Shown: positions 48,616 through 58,404, numbered from the stretch's first letter. The stretch: 64,000 nt of DNA from Actinoallomurus purpureus (GCF_024055795.1 NZ_JAMXMY010000002.1:496001-560000); one strand, 5' to 3'. Made by a program: numbers and translations. Notes: generated by a model not told the origin, from the sequence alone.

Positions 48616-49596
48616 ATGAGCGACGCGCCCGACCCGAGGGAGATCGAGGAACTGCTGCTCGGCGGCGAGCTTCAGTTCACCCGGATCGACGCGATCAAAA
48701 GGGCCGGGGTCTCGGAGGAGTTCACCCAGCGGCTGTGGCGCGCGTTCGGCTTCCCGCACCTCGCCGACGAGACGGTCGCCTTCACCGAGGGCGACCTCGA
48801 CGCGCTCGTCCGGATCCGGGACCTGCTCCAGGCGGGGCTCCTGGACGAGGAGATGGTGCTGCGGATGGTCCGCGCGGTCGGCCAGACGATGGCGCGGCTC
48901 GCCGAATGGCAGATCGACATCATCGTCGGCGCGCTCGCCGACCCCCTCCAGCCGCCGTCGCCGGAGGTCGTCCGCCTCATCATGGACCACGCCGAGAGCC
49001 ACATCGCCGCGCTCGAACCGTTGCTCGTCCACGCGTGGCGGCGGCAGCTCGCCGCCGCGGGCACCCGGGCGCTGACCGCGTCGACGGCGGAGGACGCCCT
49101 CCCCGGGCGGCCGCGGGTCGCCGTGGGGTTCGCCGACATCGTGGAGTTCACCGAGACCAGCCGGAACCTCGACGAGCGCGAGCTGGCACGGCTGGTGGAG
49201 CGGTTCGAGGAGACCGCCTCCGACATCGTCGCCGAGCACGGTGGCAGGATCGTCAAGACGCTGGGCGACGAGGTGCTGTACACCGCCGACACCCCCGCGC
49301 TCGGCGCGGAGATCGGGCTGCGCGTCGCCGAGGCGGTCCGCGCGGGCGGCGACACGGACGTGCGCGTCGGCATGGCGTACGGCCTGGTGCTCACGCTGAT
49401 GGGCGACGTCTTCGGTACGACCGTCAACCTCGCGAGCCGGCTGACCTCGATCGCCCGCCCCGGCACCGTCCTCGCCGACGCCCGCCTGGCCGACGGCCTG
49501 CGCGGCGAGGGTGCGTACGAACTGGTCCGCATCGGCCGCCGCCCGGCCCGTGGCCTCGGCATCGTCCAGCCGTACGTCGTCCGCAGGGCACTTTAA
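48616..49596 (+). CDS. Class III adenylate/guanylate cyclase
   Basis: A 326-residue soluble cyclase. The N-terminal 150 residues are helical (with MerR-like segment GVSEEFTQRLWRAFGFPHLADETVAFTEGDLDALVRIRDLLQAGLLDEEMVLRMVRAVGQ), as in pH-sensing mycobacterial cyclases. The catalytic domain from about 165 has both metal aspartates, VGFADIVEFTE (Asp near 173) and KTLGDEVLY (Asp near 217, preceded by the purine-selecting Lys). The transition-state pair Asn and Arg lies in GTTVNLASRL. It should form cAMP as a homodimer. This is the usual neighbour of birA in actinomycetes, here displaced by the FtsK module. Confidence 0.92.
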   Translation: MSDAPDPREIEELLLGGELQFTRIDAIKRAGVSEEFTQRLWRAFGFPHLADETVAFTEGDLDALVRIRDLLQAGLLDEEMVLRMVRAVGQTMARLAEWQIDIIVGALADPLQPPSPEVVRLIMDHAESHIAALEPLLVHAWRRQLAAAGTRALTASTAEDALPGRPRVAVGFADIVEFTETSRNLDERELARLVERFEETASDIVAEHGGRIVKTLGDEVLYTADTPALGAEIGLRVAEAVRAGGDTDVRVGMAYGLVLTLMGDVFGTTVNLASRLTSIARPGTVLADARLADGLRGEGAYELVRIGRRPARGLGIVQPYVVRRAL

Positions 49597-49620
49597 CGGG
49601 CGTTCGAAGCCACGCCGGCC

Positions 49621-49638
49621 GCCGGGTTTCGGCCCGGC
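49621..49638 (+). terminator. Short GC hairpin after the cyclase gene
   Basis: GCCGGG and CCCGGC flank TTTCGG, 25 bases after the cyclase stop. It is a weak candidate terminator before the ppk promoter. Confidence 0.4.
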
Positions 49639-49646
49639 AACATGTT

Positions 49647-49668
49647 GTTCGCTTTCCGTTCACAAAAA
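49647..49668 (+). promoter_or_regulatory. Candidate PHO box upstream of ppk
   Basis: Two 11-nt direct units, GTTCGCTTTCC and GTTCACAAAAA, match the actinomycete PhoP box layout (GTTCA-like start, 11-nt period). PhoP control of ppk is known in Streptomyces. The box lies about 20-40 nt before the chosen ppk start. Only two units and one G/A deviation, so moderate confidence. Confidence 0.45.
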
Positions 49669-49686
49669 ATGGGGAGCATATATCTC

Positions 49687-51756
49687 ATGAGTGTTGAACC
49701 AGGGCATTTCGCCCGCCCCGTGGACGGCCTGCCGGAAGACCGGTTCCTTGACCGGGAGGAGAGCTGGCTCCGGTTCAACCAGCGGGTGCTGGACCTGGCC
49801 GCCGATCCGGGGCTGCCGCTGCTCGAGCGCGTGAAGTTCCTCGCGATCTTCGCGACCAACCTGGACGAGTTCTTCATGGTGCGGGTCGCCGGGCTGGCCC
49901 GGCGCATGGCCACCGGGATCGCCGTCCAGAGCGCCAGCGGCCGCCAGCCCCGCGAGATCCTCGCGCACACCTCCGAGGTGGCGCACGAGCTGATGGTCGC
50001 GCACGCCGCGCTGTTCCACGAGGAGATCCTCCCCGCCCTCGCCAAGGAGGGGATCGAGGTCCTGCGCTGGGACGAACTGGCCGACACCGAGAAGGAGAGC
50101 CTGAATCGCCTGTTCCGCCGGCGGATCTACCCCGTGCTCACCCCGCTGGTGGTCGACCCGGCGCATCCCTTCCCGTACATCTCCGGGCAGTCCCTCAACC
50201 TCGCGGTGCTGGTCCGCGACCCGCAGGTCGGCGCGACGATGTTCGCACGGGTCAAGGTGCCGCCGTTGCTGCCGAGGTTCCTCGAGGCGTCGCCGTCGCG
50301 GTTCGTGCCGCTGGAGGACGTGATCGCGGAGAACCTGCCGGAGCTGTTCACCGGCACCGAGATCCTCGAGCACCACGCCTTCCGGGTCACCCGCAACCAG
50401 GACTTGGAGGTCGACGAGGACATCGCCGAGAACCTGCTCCAGGCCCTCGAACGCGAGCTGCTGCGCCGCAGGTTCGGCCCCGTCGTCCGCCTGGAGGTCG
50501 AGGAGTCGATCACACCGGAGGTCCTCGACCTGCTGATGACCGAGCTCGAGGTCGAGGAGCGCGCGGTGTACCGCGTGCCCGGCCCGCTCGACCTCGGCGG
50601 CCTGTTCGCCATCGCCGACCTCGACCGGAGCGAGCTGAAGTACCCGCCGTTCGTGCCGTCCGAGGCGGCCCTGCCGCACGACGCGGACATCTTCGCCACC
50701 CTGCGCGACCACGACGTCCTCGTCCAGCACCCGTACGACTCCTTCACCACCAGCGTCGAGCGCCTCATCGAGGACGCCGCCGCCGACCCCCAGGTCCTCG
50801 CGATCAAGCAGACGCTGTACCGCACCAGCGGCGACTCGCCGATCATCGACGCCCTCATCGACGCCGCCGAGGCGGGCAAGCAGGTCGTCGTGGTCGTGGA
50901 GATCAAGGCGCGGTTCGACGAGCAGGCCAACATCACCTGGGCGCGCAAGCTGGAGCGGGCCGGCTGCCACGTCGTGTACGGCTTCGTCGGCCTCAAGACC
51001 CACTGCAAGGTCGCACTCGTCGTCCGCGAGGAGTCCGACGGGTCACTGCGCCGCTACTGCCACATCGGCACCGGCAATTACAACCCCAAGACCGCCCGGA
51101 TCTATGAGGACTACGGCCTGCTCACCGCCGACCCCGAGGTCGGCCAGGACGTCAGTGCCCTGTTCAACCACCTGACCGGCTACTCGCGCGACACCGACTA
51201 CCGGCGTCTCCTCGTCGCCCCCGACTCCCTGCGCGGCGGGCTCGTCCGGCGCATCGAGCGGGAGGTCGAACACCACCGGGCCGGCCGCCCGGCGCGCATC
51301 CGGTTCAAGGGCAACGCGCTGGTCGACGAGGTGATCATCGACGCGCTGTACCGGGCGTCGCAGGAGGGGGTGCCGGTCGACGTCTGGGTGCGCGGCATCT
51401 GCGCGCTCCGCCCCGGTGTGCCCGGCATGTCGGAGACGATCCAGGTCCGCAGCATCCTCGGCCGGTTCCTCGAGCACTCCCGGGTGTACGCCTTCGAGAA
51501 CGGCGGAGAGCACGAGGTCTGGATCGGCAGCGCCGACCTCATGCACCGCAACCTCGACCGCCGGGTCGAGACGCTGGTGCGCGTCACCGACCCGGCCCAC
51601 TGCGCCGACCTCGTCGGCCGCTTCGACCTGGCGATGGGCGTCGACACCAAGTGCTGGCTCCTGAACGACAACGGCGTATGGACCCGCCATGACGGGGACG
51701 TCGACGTCCAGACCAATCTGATGCGGGCGCGCCGCTGGAGGACCGTTGACTCCTGA
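49687..51756 (+). CDS. ppk: Polyphosphate kinase 1
   Basis: A 689-residue kinase that builds polyphosphate from ATP. It shows the N-terminal [19 protein letters not shown] and the [26 protein letters not shown] block. Catalytic histidines lie in [12 protein letters not shown] and [15 protein letters not shown] near residues 438 and 458, and the C-terminal block reads [23 protein letters not shown] 49687 with GGGGAG about 11 nt before was chosen; the frame is open from 49642 but overlaps the candidate PHO box. It overlaps mutT1 by 11 bp, the arrangement found in other actinobacteria. Confidence 0.95.
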   Translation: MSVEPGHFARPVDGLPEDRFLDREESWLRFNQRVLDLAADPGLPLLERVKFLAIFATNLDEFFMVRVAGLARRMATGIAVQSASGRQPREILAHTSEVAHELMVAHAALFHEEILPALAKEGIEVLRWDELADTEKESLNRLFRRRIYPVLTPLVVDPAHPFPYISGQSLNLAVLVRDPQVGATMFARVKVPPLLPRFLEASPSRFVPLEDVIAENLPELFTGTEILEHHAFRVTRNQDLEVDEDIAENLLQALERELLRRRFGPVVRLEVEESITPEVLDLLMTELEVEERAVYRVPGPLDLGGLFAIADLDRSELKYPPFVPSEAALPHDADIFATLRDHDVLVQHPYDSFTTSVERLIEDAAADPQVLAIKQTLYRTSGDSPIIDALIDAAEAGKQVVVVVEIKARFDEQANITWARKLERAGCHVVYGFVGLKTHCKVALVVREESDGSLRRYCHIGTGNYNPKTARIYEDYGLLTADPEVGQDVSALFNHLTGYSRDTDYRRLLVAPDSLRGGLVRRIEREVEHHRAGRPARIRFKGNALVDEVIIDALYRASQEGVPVDVWVRGICALRPGVPGMSETIQVRSILGRFLEHSRVYAFENGGEHEVWIGSADLMHRNLDRRVETLVRVTDPAHCADLVGRFDLAMGVDTKCWLLNDNGVWTRHDGDVDVQTNLMRARRWRTVDS

Positions 51757-52624
51757 CCCCCCGGGGACGATCCGCGCCGCCGGCGCGGTCCTGTGGCGGC
51801 CCGGCCCGGACGGCCGCCCGCTCGTCGCCCTCGTCCACCGCCCGCGATACGACGACTGGTCCTTCCCCAAGGGCAAGGTCGACCGCGGCGAGCACGTAGT
51901 GCGCGCCGCGGCCCGCGAGGTCTGGGAGGAGACCGGTGTCTGGCCGGTGCTCGGCCGCCGGCTGCCCACGGTCCGCTATCCCCGGCAGGGCCGGCCCAAA
52001 CGGGTCGACTACTGGACGGCCACCGGCGACGACAGCCCGTTCGTCCCCAGCGACGAGGTCGACCGGATCGAATGGCTGCCGATCGCCGACGCGGAGGAAC
52101 GCCTCGCCTACGAGCACGACCTGACCGTCCTGCGCGCGTTCGCCGCCGGACCCAGCCGCACCACCCCGTACATCGTCCTGCGGCACAGCAGCGCGGGCGA
52201 GAAGCGCGACTGGCAGGAGGACGACCTGCTCCGCCCTCTCGACGGGCGGGGCCGCGCCCAGGCACAGCGGCTCGACGACGTGCTCGCCTGCTACGGCCCC
52301 ACCCGCGTGATCAGCTCGGCCACGGCCCGCTGCCTGGAGACGGTGCTGCCGTACGCCTCCCGGACCGGCACCGACGTCCGCACCGACTGGGCCGTCACCG
52401 TCGGCACCTCCAAGGCCCCGGGCGACCGCATCGCCGAACTCCTCGCCGACGGCCTGCCGATCCTGATCTGCACCCACGGCGAGCTCGTCCCCGAACTCGT
52501 CACCCGCGCCTGTGAGGAGCTCGGGGCCCCGCCTCCGGACGACGCCAAGCTCCCGAAGGGCGGCTTCTGGGCCCTCCAGGCCGCCGACGGCGCCCTCGCC
52601 TCCATCGAGCGCCACAGCTGCTGA
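51746..52624 (+). CDS. mutT1: MutT1-like NUDIX hydrolase with histidine phosphatase domain
   Basis: A 292-residue two-domain protein. TTG 51746 lies a few bases after GGAGGA and overlaps the end of ppk. The NUDIX box is perfect: residues 43-65, G-x5-E-x7-REVWEETGV. The C-terminal histidine phosphatase domain has LRHSSAGEK at 145-153 (RHS instead of the usual RHG) and a second histidine in CTHGE. Family proteins hydrolyse oxidised nucleotides (8-oxo-GTP) and diadenosine polyphosphates. Together with ppk it links nucleotide and polyphosphate pools. Confidence 0.92.
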   Translation: MTPDPPGTIRAAGAVLWRPGPDGRPLVALVHRPRYDDWSFPKGKVDRGEHVVRAAAREVWEETGVWPVLGRRLPTVRYPRQGRPKRVDYWTATGDDSPFVPSDEVDRIEWLPIADAEERLAYEHDLTVLRAFAAGPSRTTPYIVLRHSSAGEKRDWQEDDLLRPLDGRGRAQAQRLDDVLACYGPTRVISSATARCLETVLPYASRTGTDVRTDWAVTVGTSKAPGDRIAELLADGLPILICTHGELVPELVTRACEELGAPPPDDAKLPKGGFWALQAADGALASIERHSC

Positions 52625-52648
52625 CCCGGGGCCGGCCGGGTGGTCAGC
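52620..52648. terminator. Bidirectional hairpin between convergent mutT1 and epoxide hydrolase genes
   Basis: GCTGACC (52620-52626) and GGTCAGC (52642-52648) pair perfectly, with CGG/CCG pairing inside. The arms include the stop codons of both convergent genes, so the same stem could end both transcripts. Confidence 0.55.
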
Positions 52649-53780
52649 GGAGGGTGCGAAAGAAGGCGCGGATGTCGGCGACGAGCTGGTCGGGGACTTG
52701 AAGAGAGGCGAAGTGGCCGCCGGTATCGAACTCCGACCAGTGGGTGACGTGGTTCGACAGAGCCGCCAGCGTGCGGATGGCGCGGTCGCCGAGGAATTTG
52801 GCGACGCCGGTCGGCACCCCGGAAGCGGGCGGTCGGCCCCAGCCGTCCGCGGTGATCTCGCGGTAGAGGCGTGCGGCGGAGCCGGCAGTGGAGGTGAGCC
52901 AGAAAGCGGTGACGTTGGTCAGCACGGCGTCCCGGTCGGCGAGCGGCTGCCGGGTATGTGTCGGATCGTGGTCGACGAACCATTCCAGGTTCCAGGCCAG
53001 CTGCCCCGCAGGTGAGTCATTGAGGGCGTACGCCACGGTCTGCGGGCGGGTGGCCATCTGGGTGGCGTAACCGGAGTGGGCGTGCCACCAGGCATGGTTG
53101 GCCTGTGCCTGCTCGCGTTCGATGTCGGAGAGCAGATCGAGTTCGTGGGGGGCCGCGGGGGCCGAGGCGCCCACGAGCGCGTTGACGTGGACGCCGATGA
53201 CGTTCCCGGGGGCGACCCGCCCGAGTTCGGGAGAGACGATGGAGCCGAAGTCACCGCCTTGGGCGCCGTAACGGTCGTAGCCGAGGCGGCGCATGAGCTC
53301 GGCCCAGGCGCGCGCGGTGCGGTTGCTGCCCCAGCCCTTCTCGCGGGTGGGTCCGGAGAACGCGAATCCGGGTATCGAGGGAGCCACGACATGGAACGCG
53401 TCGGCGGGGTCCGCGTCATGGGCGCGGGGGTCGGTGAGCGGGCCGATGATCCCCAGGAAGTCGTTGACGGTGCTGGGCCAACCGTGCGTGATGATGAGCG
53501 GGGTCGCGCCGGGTTCCGGGGAACGGGCGTGCAGGAAGTGCACGTTCTGCCCGTCGATGGTCGTGGTGAACTGCGGTACCTCGTTGAGCCGCGCCTCGTG
53601 GGCCCGCCAGTCGTATTCGTCGATCCAGTACTCCACCATGTCCTGGAGGTGGGAGCGGGCGACGCCGTAGTCCCAGCCCACGCCGGGAAGCTCATCGGGC
53701 CAGCGGGTCCGGGCCAGCCGGTCTCGTAGATCGTCGAGATCCGTCTGCGGGATGTCGATGCCGAACGGGTTGATCTCCAT
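52644..53780 (-). CDS. Epoxide hydrolase (EHN-type alpha/beta hydrolase)
   Basis: A 378-residue enzyme. The N-terminal EHN segment is clear (INPFGIDIPQTDLDDLRDRLARTRWPDELPGVGWDYG). The oxyanion motif HGWP is at 99-102 and the nucleophile Asp177 in GAQGGDFGS; the late His sits in DTGGHFASLQ. It would open epoxides to diols via an ester intermediate, in detoxification or secondary metabolism. Natural substrate unknown. It is convergent with mutT1, and the AraC regulator gene lies 170 bp upstream on the same strand. Confidence 0.92.
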   Translation of the reverse strand: MEINPFGIDIPQTDLDDLRDRLARTRWPDELPGVGWDYGVARSHLQDMVEYWIDEYDWRAHEARLNEVPQFTTTIDGQNVHFLHARSPEPGATPLIITHGWPSTVNDFLGIIGPLTDPRAHDADPADAFHVVAPSIPGFAFSGPTREKGWGSNRTARAWAELMRRLGYDRYGAQGGDFGSIVSPELGRVAPGNVIGVHVNALVGASAPAAPHELDLLSDIEREQAQANHAWWHAHSGYATQMATRPQTVAYALNDSPAGQLAWNLEWFVDHDPTHTRQPLADRDAVLTNVTAFWLTSTAGSAARLYREITADGWGRPPASGVPTGVAKFLGDRAIRTLAALSNHVTHWSEFDTGGHFASLQVPDQLVADIRAFFRTLR

Positions 53781-53951
53781 TGGTGCCCCAGTCGTCGATC
53801 ACAGGCGAGCCGGATGGCCGGCCGAGGAGTCACGGTAGGGATCACTTAGGTCAGATCCTGGCCGCTGTGCGGAGCGGTCGCCGACAGGAATGTGGCGGTG
53901 GGCAGGAGTACCCGTGCTCGGGTACGCGGTCGGAGACCGAGTGGGGCGTGG

Positions 53952-54767
53952 TCATCTCGTCATCAGAAGCCGGCGCAGCGCGGTCGGGGTGTGTCCCAGG
54001 TGTTCGCGGACGGTGCGGGTCAGGTGCGCTTGGTCGGCGAAGCCGAGGTCGGAGGCCAGGTCGGCGAGGCCGGATTCACCCTCCGCGAGGCGGTCCATGG
54101 CCCAGCCGACGCGGACCCGGTTGCGGTAGCGGGTCAGTGAGACGCCCATCTCTTGGGAGAACGCACGGCTCAGGCGATATGGCGAGACCTTCAGCAGGCC
54201 GGCCAGCGAGCAGAGCTGCGCCGTCTCCGGCACCCCTTCGATGATGGCCTCCCGAGCCGCAGCGACCAGCACCCGGTCGGCAGGCCTCACCCGCTCGACG
54301 GGCCGTCCGGTGGCCACCGCGACCAGCCGGAGCAACTCCTCCGTCAGCGCGTAGTCGATGTCACCGCCACGGGCGGCGGCGAGCACACGACGGTGCGCCA
54401 GGTCGACGCGCGCGTCCACGTATACCGCCGCTCCGCCCGAAAGCCCTTCCCAAAGCCAAGGCGTGAAGCTCAGAGATGTGCAGAAGTCGCCCCCGGCCGG
54501 ATGCGCGAACCGTTCCTCCTCGCCCGGTGCTCCCACGTAGCCCACCGTCGAGTCCAGATCGGCGTCGGACCCGTCCACCGACCGCCGGAACCTGCCACGC
54601 CGTACGAGCACCATGCGGTGGTCGTCGCGGGCCTCCGGCTCCGACCATCGGGTGTGGTCGGCCTCGCAGGCCACCGTGGTCACGGCGAACTCGGGCCGGT
54701 CGGCAAGGACCACGGCTGACAGCACGCCGCGGACACTACGCCAGGGATACGACGAAACAGCCCGCAA
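53952..54767 (-). CDS. AraC-family transcriptional regulator
   Basis: About 271 residues. The C-terminal two-HTH AraC domain is clear: LCSLAGLLKVSPYRLSRAFSQEMGVSLTRYRNRVRVGWAMDRLAEGESGLADLASDLGFADQAHLTRTVREHLGHTPTALRR. The N-terminal half is a cupin-like sensing region (DDHRMVLVRRGRFRRSVDG, FAHPAGGDFCTSLSF). The open frame starts at TTG 54767; GTG 54725 is a plausible shorter start, and neither has a good ribosome site. It is divergent from the VOC gene and may control it and the SRPBCC gene. Confidence 0.85.
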   Translation of the reverse strand: MRAVSSYPWRSVRGVLSAVVLADRPEFAVTTVACEADHTRWSEPEARDDHRMVLVRRGRFRRSVDGSDADLDSTVGYVGAPGEEERFAHPAGGDFCTSLSFTPWLWEGLSGGAAVYVDARVDLAHRRVLAAARGGDIDYALTEELLRLVAVATGRPVERVRPADRVLVAAAREAIIEGVPETAQLCSLAGLLKVSPYRLSRAFSQEMGVSLTRYRNRVRVGWAMDRLAEGESGLADLASDLGFADQAHLTRTVREHLGHTPTALRRLLMTR

Positions 54768-54841
54768 GGATCTTCAAGACCGTGCGGTACTCCAGAGCGG
54801 ATCCTGAGCGGGCAAGCGATCGACACCAAGGAGTCATCGAC

Positions 54842-55198
54842 ATGACCGTCAACGCGGAACTCACCGCGATCATCATCGACTGCGCCGGCCCGAAGGCGCT
54901 CGCCGAGTTCTACCGGAACGTCACCGGCTGGGAGATCACCCACAGCGACGACGATTCCGCGTATCTGGGCGACGGCCCGATACAACTCGCCTTCCAGCGG
55001 GTCGATGGCTACCAAGGGCCGGGATGGCCGGATGCCGCCAAGCACGCCCATCTCGACTTCACGGTCGCCGATGTGGACCTCACGGCCAAGGAACTGCTGG
55101 CACTCGGCGCGACCAAGCCAGACTTCCAGCCGGGCGAGGGCCAGTGGACCGTACTCGCCGATCCCGAAGGACACCTCTTCTGCATCGCTGCGGCCTGA
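54842..55198 (+). CDS. VOC-family (glyoxalase/bleomycin resistance-like) protein
   Basis: A 118-residue single VOC module pair: LTAIIIDCAGPKALAEFYRNVTGWEITHSDDD, then HLDFTVADVDLTAKELLALGAT, ending in WTVLADPEGHLFCI, the classical DPxGxxF/LC ending. It has AAGGAG about 9 nt before ATG. Such proteins bind metals or drugs; role unknown. It is 12 bp upstream of the SRPBCC gene, forming a two-gene operon divergent from the AraC regulator. Confidence 0.88.
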   Translation: MTVNAELTAIIIDCAGPKALAEFYRNVTGWEITHSDDDSAYLGDGPIQLAFQRVDGYQGPGWPDAAKHAHLDFTVADVDLTAKELLALGATKPDFQPGEGQWTVLADPEGHLFCIAAA

Positions 55199-55210
55199 CC
55201 GGGAGTACCG

Positions 55211-55621
55211 ATGGCCTCCATCCATAAGGAATTCATCATCGACGCCACACCCGACGAGGTCTGGGACGTGCTGCGCGACTACGGCGCGGTGCACGAACGC
55301 CTCGCGCCCGGCTTCGTCACCGACACACGCGTGAGCGCGGACACCCGCACCGTCACGTTCGCCGACGGCACGATCGTCCACGAACGGCTCGTCGACCTCG
55401 ACCCCGGCAACAGGCGCATCGCCTACACCGTCGTCGGCGGCAGCCTTCACCCCTCCCACCACCACGCCTCGATGCAGGCCCTCCCCCAGGACGGCGACCG
55501 GACGAAGTTCGTTTGGCACACCGACGTCCTCCCAGACAGTCTGGCCGCTCCGATCGCCGAGTTCGTCGAACACGGCTCGGCGGTCATGCGACAGGCCCTG
55601 GGGACCAGGACCACCGCCTGA
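55211..55621 (+). CDS. SRPBCC-family protein (polyketide cyclase/dehydrase-like)
   Basis: A 136-residue START-like fold protein: IHKEFIIDATPDEVWDVLRDYGAVHERLAPGFVTDTRV, central beta strands DGTIVHERLVDLDPGNRRIAYTVVGG, and a C-terminal helix FVEHGSAVMRQAL. It binds a hydrophobic ligand in a cavity; ligand unknown. Follows the VOC gene and ends before a strong bidirectional terminator. Confidence 0.82.
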   Translation: MASIHKEFIIDATPDEVWDVLRDYGAVHERLAPGFVTDTRVSADTRTVTFADGTIVHERLVDLDPGNRRIAYTVVGGSLHPSHHHASMQALPQDGDRTKFVWHTDVLPDSLAAPIAEFVEHGSAVMRQALGTRTTA

Positions 55622-55760
55622 TCCGGACCGACTGCTGCCGGTGGTTCGAGGCAGGCGTCGCCGCGGAGCGGACGCAATGCTCGGTGAACGTCTTCGCCAG
55701 AACACACGAACCTGGGCGAAGCCCCGATCGGCGGTCGCCTTTGCCGAGCGTTCGGCGCGC

Positions 55761-55801
55761 TCCGGCTTCCGCCGAGCCACGGCTGCTCGGCGGAGGCCGG
55801 A
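55761..55801. terminator. 17-bp bidirectional terminator between convergent genes
   Basis: TCCGGCTTCCGCCGAGC (55761-55777) pairs with GCTCGGCGGAGGCCGGA (55785-55801) with a single T-G wobble around a 7-nt loop. It stands between the SRPBCC gene (plus) and the aldo/keto reductase (minus). The rest of 55622-55823 holds no gene. Confidence 0.75.
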
Positions 55802-55823
55802 ACCGACCCGGTCGGCCTCGCCT

Positions 55824-56681
55824 TTATCCGAGCTCGGCGAGGTCCTCCGGGCTCAGAGTGAGCGCGGCGGCGGCGATGTTCTCCTCCAGGTGGTCCAGGG
55901 AGCCGGTGCCGGGGATCAGCAGGATGTTCGGAGATCGGGCCAGCAGCCAGGCCAGGGCCACCTGCGGCACGGTCGCGCGGTGGCGGGCGGCGACGGCCTC
56001 CAGGCGCCCGGCCGTGATCGGCTGGAAACCGCCGACCGGGAAGAACGGCACGTACGCGATGCCCGCCTCCGCGCAGGCGTCGACCATGGGATCGTCGTCG
56101 CGCTGGGACACGTTGTAGAGGTTCTGGACACAGGCGATCGGAGCGATCGTACGGGCCTGCTCGAACTCGGCGGCGGTGACGTTGGAGACGCCGAGGTGGC
56201 GGATCAGGCCCTCCTCACGCAGCGCGAGCAGCGTTTCCAGGGGCGGGGCCAGAGGCGTCTCGGAGCGGTCGAGGTCGCCCATCCGCAAGTTGACCACGTT
56301 CAGGCGGTCCACACCCAGCGAGCGCAGGTTCGCCTCCACGCCGCGGCGCAGACCGTCGGGGGTGAGGCCGGTCTTCTCCGCCGCGGGCAGGGCGATGTCG
56401 GAGCCCTCGACCAGCGCACCCACCTTGGTCACGATCACCAGGTCGTCCGGGTAGGGGTGCAGCGCCTCCCGGATCAGCTCGTTGGCCGCGACCCCGTCGC
56501 GCGCGTAGTAGTGCGAGGTGTCGATGTGGTTCACCCCGAGCTCGACGGCCCGGCGCAGGACGGCCAGGGCCGTCTCCCGGCCGGGCCGGTCGCCACTCGG
56601 CCAACCGGTCAGCTTCATCGCGCCGTACCCGACCCTCGCGACGCTCAGGTCGCCGCCCAACGCCCATCGTTCCGTGGTCAC
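55824..56681 (-). CDS. Aldo/keto reductase
   Basis: A 285-residue (beta/alpha)8 NADPH oxidoreductase. Catalytic Asp54 and Tyr59 are in HIDTSHYYARDG, Lys86 in VIVTKVG. The usual catalytic His position falls in VVNLRMGD, as in a known subgroup of pyridoxal-reductase-like AKRs. IRHLGVSNVTAAEFEQA and the C-terminal PNILLIPGTGSLDHLEENI are typical of the family. Substrate unknown. No operon partner: upstream lies an unrelated gene on the same strand and downstream a terminator. Confidence 0.93.
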   Translation of the reverse strand: MTTERWALGGDLSVARVGYGAMKLTGWPSGDRPGRETALAVLRRAVELGVNHIDTSHYYARDGVAANELIREALHPYPDDLVIVTKVGALVEGSDIALPAAEKTGLTPDGLRRGVEANLRSLGVDRLNVVNLRMGDLDRSETPLAPPLETLLALREEGLIRHLGVSNVTAAEFEQARTIAPIACVQNLYNVSQRDDDPMVDACAEAGIAYVPFFPVGGFQPITAGRLEAVAARHRATVPQVALAWLLARSPNILLIPGTGSLDHLEENIAAAALTLSPEDLAELG

Positions 56682-56745
56682 GATCTTCCACTCTAGACGG
56701 GTGGTGGTGCCGCCGCTTCGTGCCCTGGTTCGACCGGTCCCGCCG

Positions 56746-57174
56746 TCAGGAGTCGGGGAAGAGCCAGAGGTCCTGGTCGGCGCCGGCGCGTACGAACTCC
56801 GCCAGAGCCTCGATGCCGCTCAGGGGGACGATCGTGTCGTCGTCGAGGCTCACCTTGTCCGTACCGGCGGCGCGGGCGTCGGCCAGCCATCGGGCGAGGC
56901 GGTCGGCGAGGTCGCGGACCTGCGCCGGGTCGTGCAGCTCGTACAGGTTGACGCCGAGAGTGCCGTTGACCCACTCCCGGTACACCTGGCCGCGGAATCC
57001 GGTGACGTCGCCGTCGGAGGGCCAGAACAGGCCTTCGGGGAAGTCGCGGGGGATCTCCTCGAACGGTTCGAGGTCCGCCGCCGGCTCCCATTCCCACGTG
57101 ACCGGCGTCTCGAGCGTGTCGTGGCCCGTCACGGCCGGGTCTCCCGGGCGGACGGCATAAACATCGAGTCCCAT
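56746..57174 (-). CDS. Hypothetical protein, 142 residues
   Basis: A 142-residue acidic protein from ATG 57174, starting MGLDVYAVRPGDPAV, with ETPVTWEWEPAADLEPFEEIP, FRGQVYREWVNGTLGVNLYELHDP and a helical C-terminus. The frame remains open upstream to 58137, but that part is the shadow of the DUF2786 gene. No catalytic motif seen. The Y-x-x-W-V-N... block suggests a small immunity- or SUKH-like fold, but I cannot assign it. Confidence 0.6.
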   Translation of the reverse strand: MGLDVYAVRPGDPAVTGHDTLETPVTWEWEPAADLEPFEEIPRDFPEGLFWPSDGDVTGFRGQVYREWVNGTLGVNLYELHDPAQVRDLADRLARWLADARAAGTDKVSLDDDTIVPLSGIEALAEFVRAGADQDLWLFPDS

Positions 57175-57224
57175 GGCCACTGATCGTCGCACATCGTGAT
57201 CAGTTGTGCGGAACAACGGCATGA

Positions 57225-58319
57225 TCACCGGATCGCGGGGCGGGTGCCGAGGTCGGCGCGGTCCGCGGCGGCCTGGCCGGACAGCCAGCCCTCCCGGTCG
57301 GTGGCGGCCGCGATCCGCCGGCCGGTGAGCTTGGGGAACATCGCCTTCATCGCGTCGTCGACGGCCTGGTCGCGGGCGGCGAGGACCGGGAGCAGGCCGG
57401 TGCCGGGCGTCTCCGCCGCGGCCTGGCGCTCGGCCGTGCCGGTGGCCTCGGCGAGGCGTTCGCCGACGCGGACGGCGTAGGAGACCAGGAACGACCGGCG
57501 GAAGGCGCGCGTACGGGAGCGCCGGCCACGGCCGCCCTCGTGGACGAGCGCGGAGGTCGCCTGGACGAGGAGTGAGGTGAACAGCAGCTCGACGGCGTCC
57601 ACGTCGGAGGGGAATCCCAGCACCGTTGAGAAGCCGAGGGACCGGGTCCAGACGGCGCGGCACCGGTTGGCGTCGGCGACGGTGCCCAGGAGGGCCGCCT
57701 TGGGAGATTCGTACGGGGCGTCGATGGGCAGGCGGCGGCCGAGCGGCCCGTCGCCGGGCGGCCCGGCCCGTGTGGGGAGGAGGGCCTGGTCGATGCTGTG
57801 CCGGGCCATCAGGTGCTGGGCCCGCGCGGTCAGCGCCTCGGCCTCCTCGGGGAACTCGGTCGACTCCGCCTTGGCCAGGAGCGCCCGGATCCGGTCCGGG
57901 ATCCGCCCGTCGGCCCGCCTCCCGGCGTGGTCGCCGGGTACGGGACGCCGGGCCTCGCCCGGTGGTGGGCACAGGCGCTCCAGACGGGGGAGTGAGCGCA
58001 ACAGCGCGACCACCTGGAGGGCGCAGCGGACCGCCGTGTCGTGGTCGGTGCCGTGGCGGTCCGCCCACTCGGCCAGGTACGTGTCGTCCCGCTTCCACCA
58101 CGCCTCGGCGCCCAGCGTGGTCAGCTGGCCGAGCCACCGCTCGTCCACGGTCGCCGCCGCGTGGGCGCGCATCTCGGCGGCGATCGCGTCGGTCATCATC
58201 CGGCCGGCCCGCCTGCCGTGCGCGCGGACCGCGTGGCGCACCAGGTCGGCCGGCTGCCAGCCGAGCCGCCAGCCGGCCGAGACACCTTCGGTCATCGCGC
58301 CGGCCGGCACACGGTCCAC
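57225..58319 (-). CDS. DUF2786-domain protein
   Basis: A 364-residue protein. Residues about 135-180 match DUF2786: RIPDRIRALLAKAESTEFPEEAEALTARAQHLMARHSID. It is followed by a conserved actinomycete region with DANRCRAVWTRSLGFSTVLGFPSDVDAVELLFTSLLVQA and FRRSFLVSYAVRVGERL. The domain is widespread and uncharacterised, also found in phages and beside SprT-like proteins. Soluble, no signal peptide. Confidence 0.82.
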   Translation of the reverse strand: MDRVPAGAMTEGVSAGWRLGWQPADLVRHAVRAHGRRAGRMMTDAIAAEMRAHAAATVDERWLGQLTTLGAEAWWKRDDTYLAEWADRHGTDHDTAVRCALQVVALLRSLPRLERLCPPPGEARRPVPGDHAGRRADGRIPDRIRALLAKAESTEFPEEAEALTARAQHLMARHSIDQALLPTRAGPPGDGPLGRRLPIDAPYESPKAALLGTVADANRCRAVWTRSLGFSTVLGFPSDVDAVELLFTSLLVQATSALVHEGGRGRRSRTRAFRRSFLVSYAVRVGERLAEATGTAERQAAAETPGTGLLPVLAARDQAVDDAMKAMFPKLTGRRIAAATDREGWLSGQAAADRADLGTRPAIR

Positions 58320-58404
58320 CAGAACGTCCTCCCCGATTCTTCTCCTCCCTCGGCCCGCGCTCGCAGGCCCGCGGCGCGATCGTACGGGCGGCGCGCAGGC
58401 GGGC

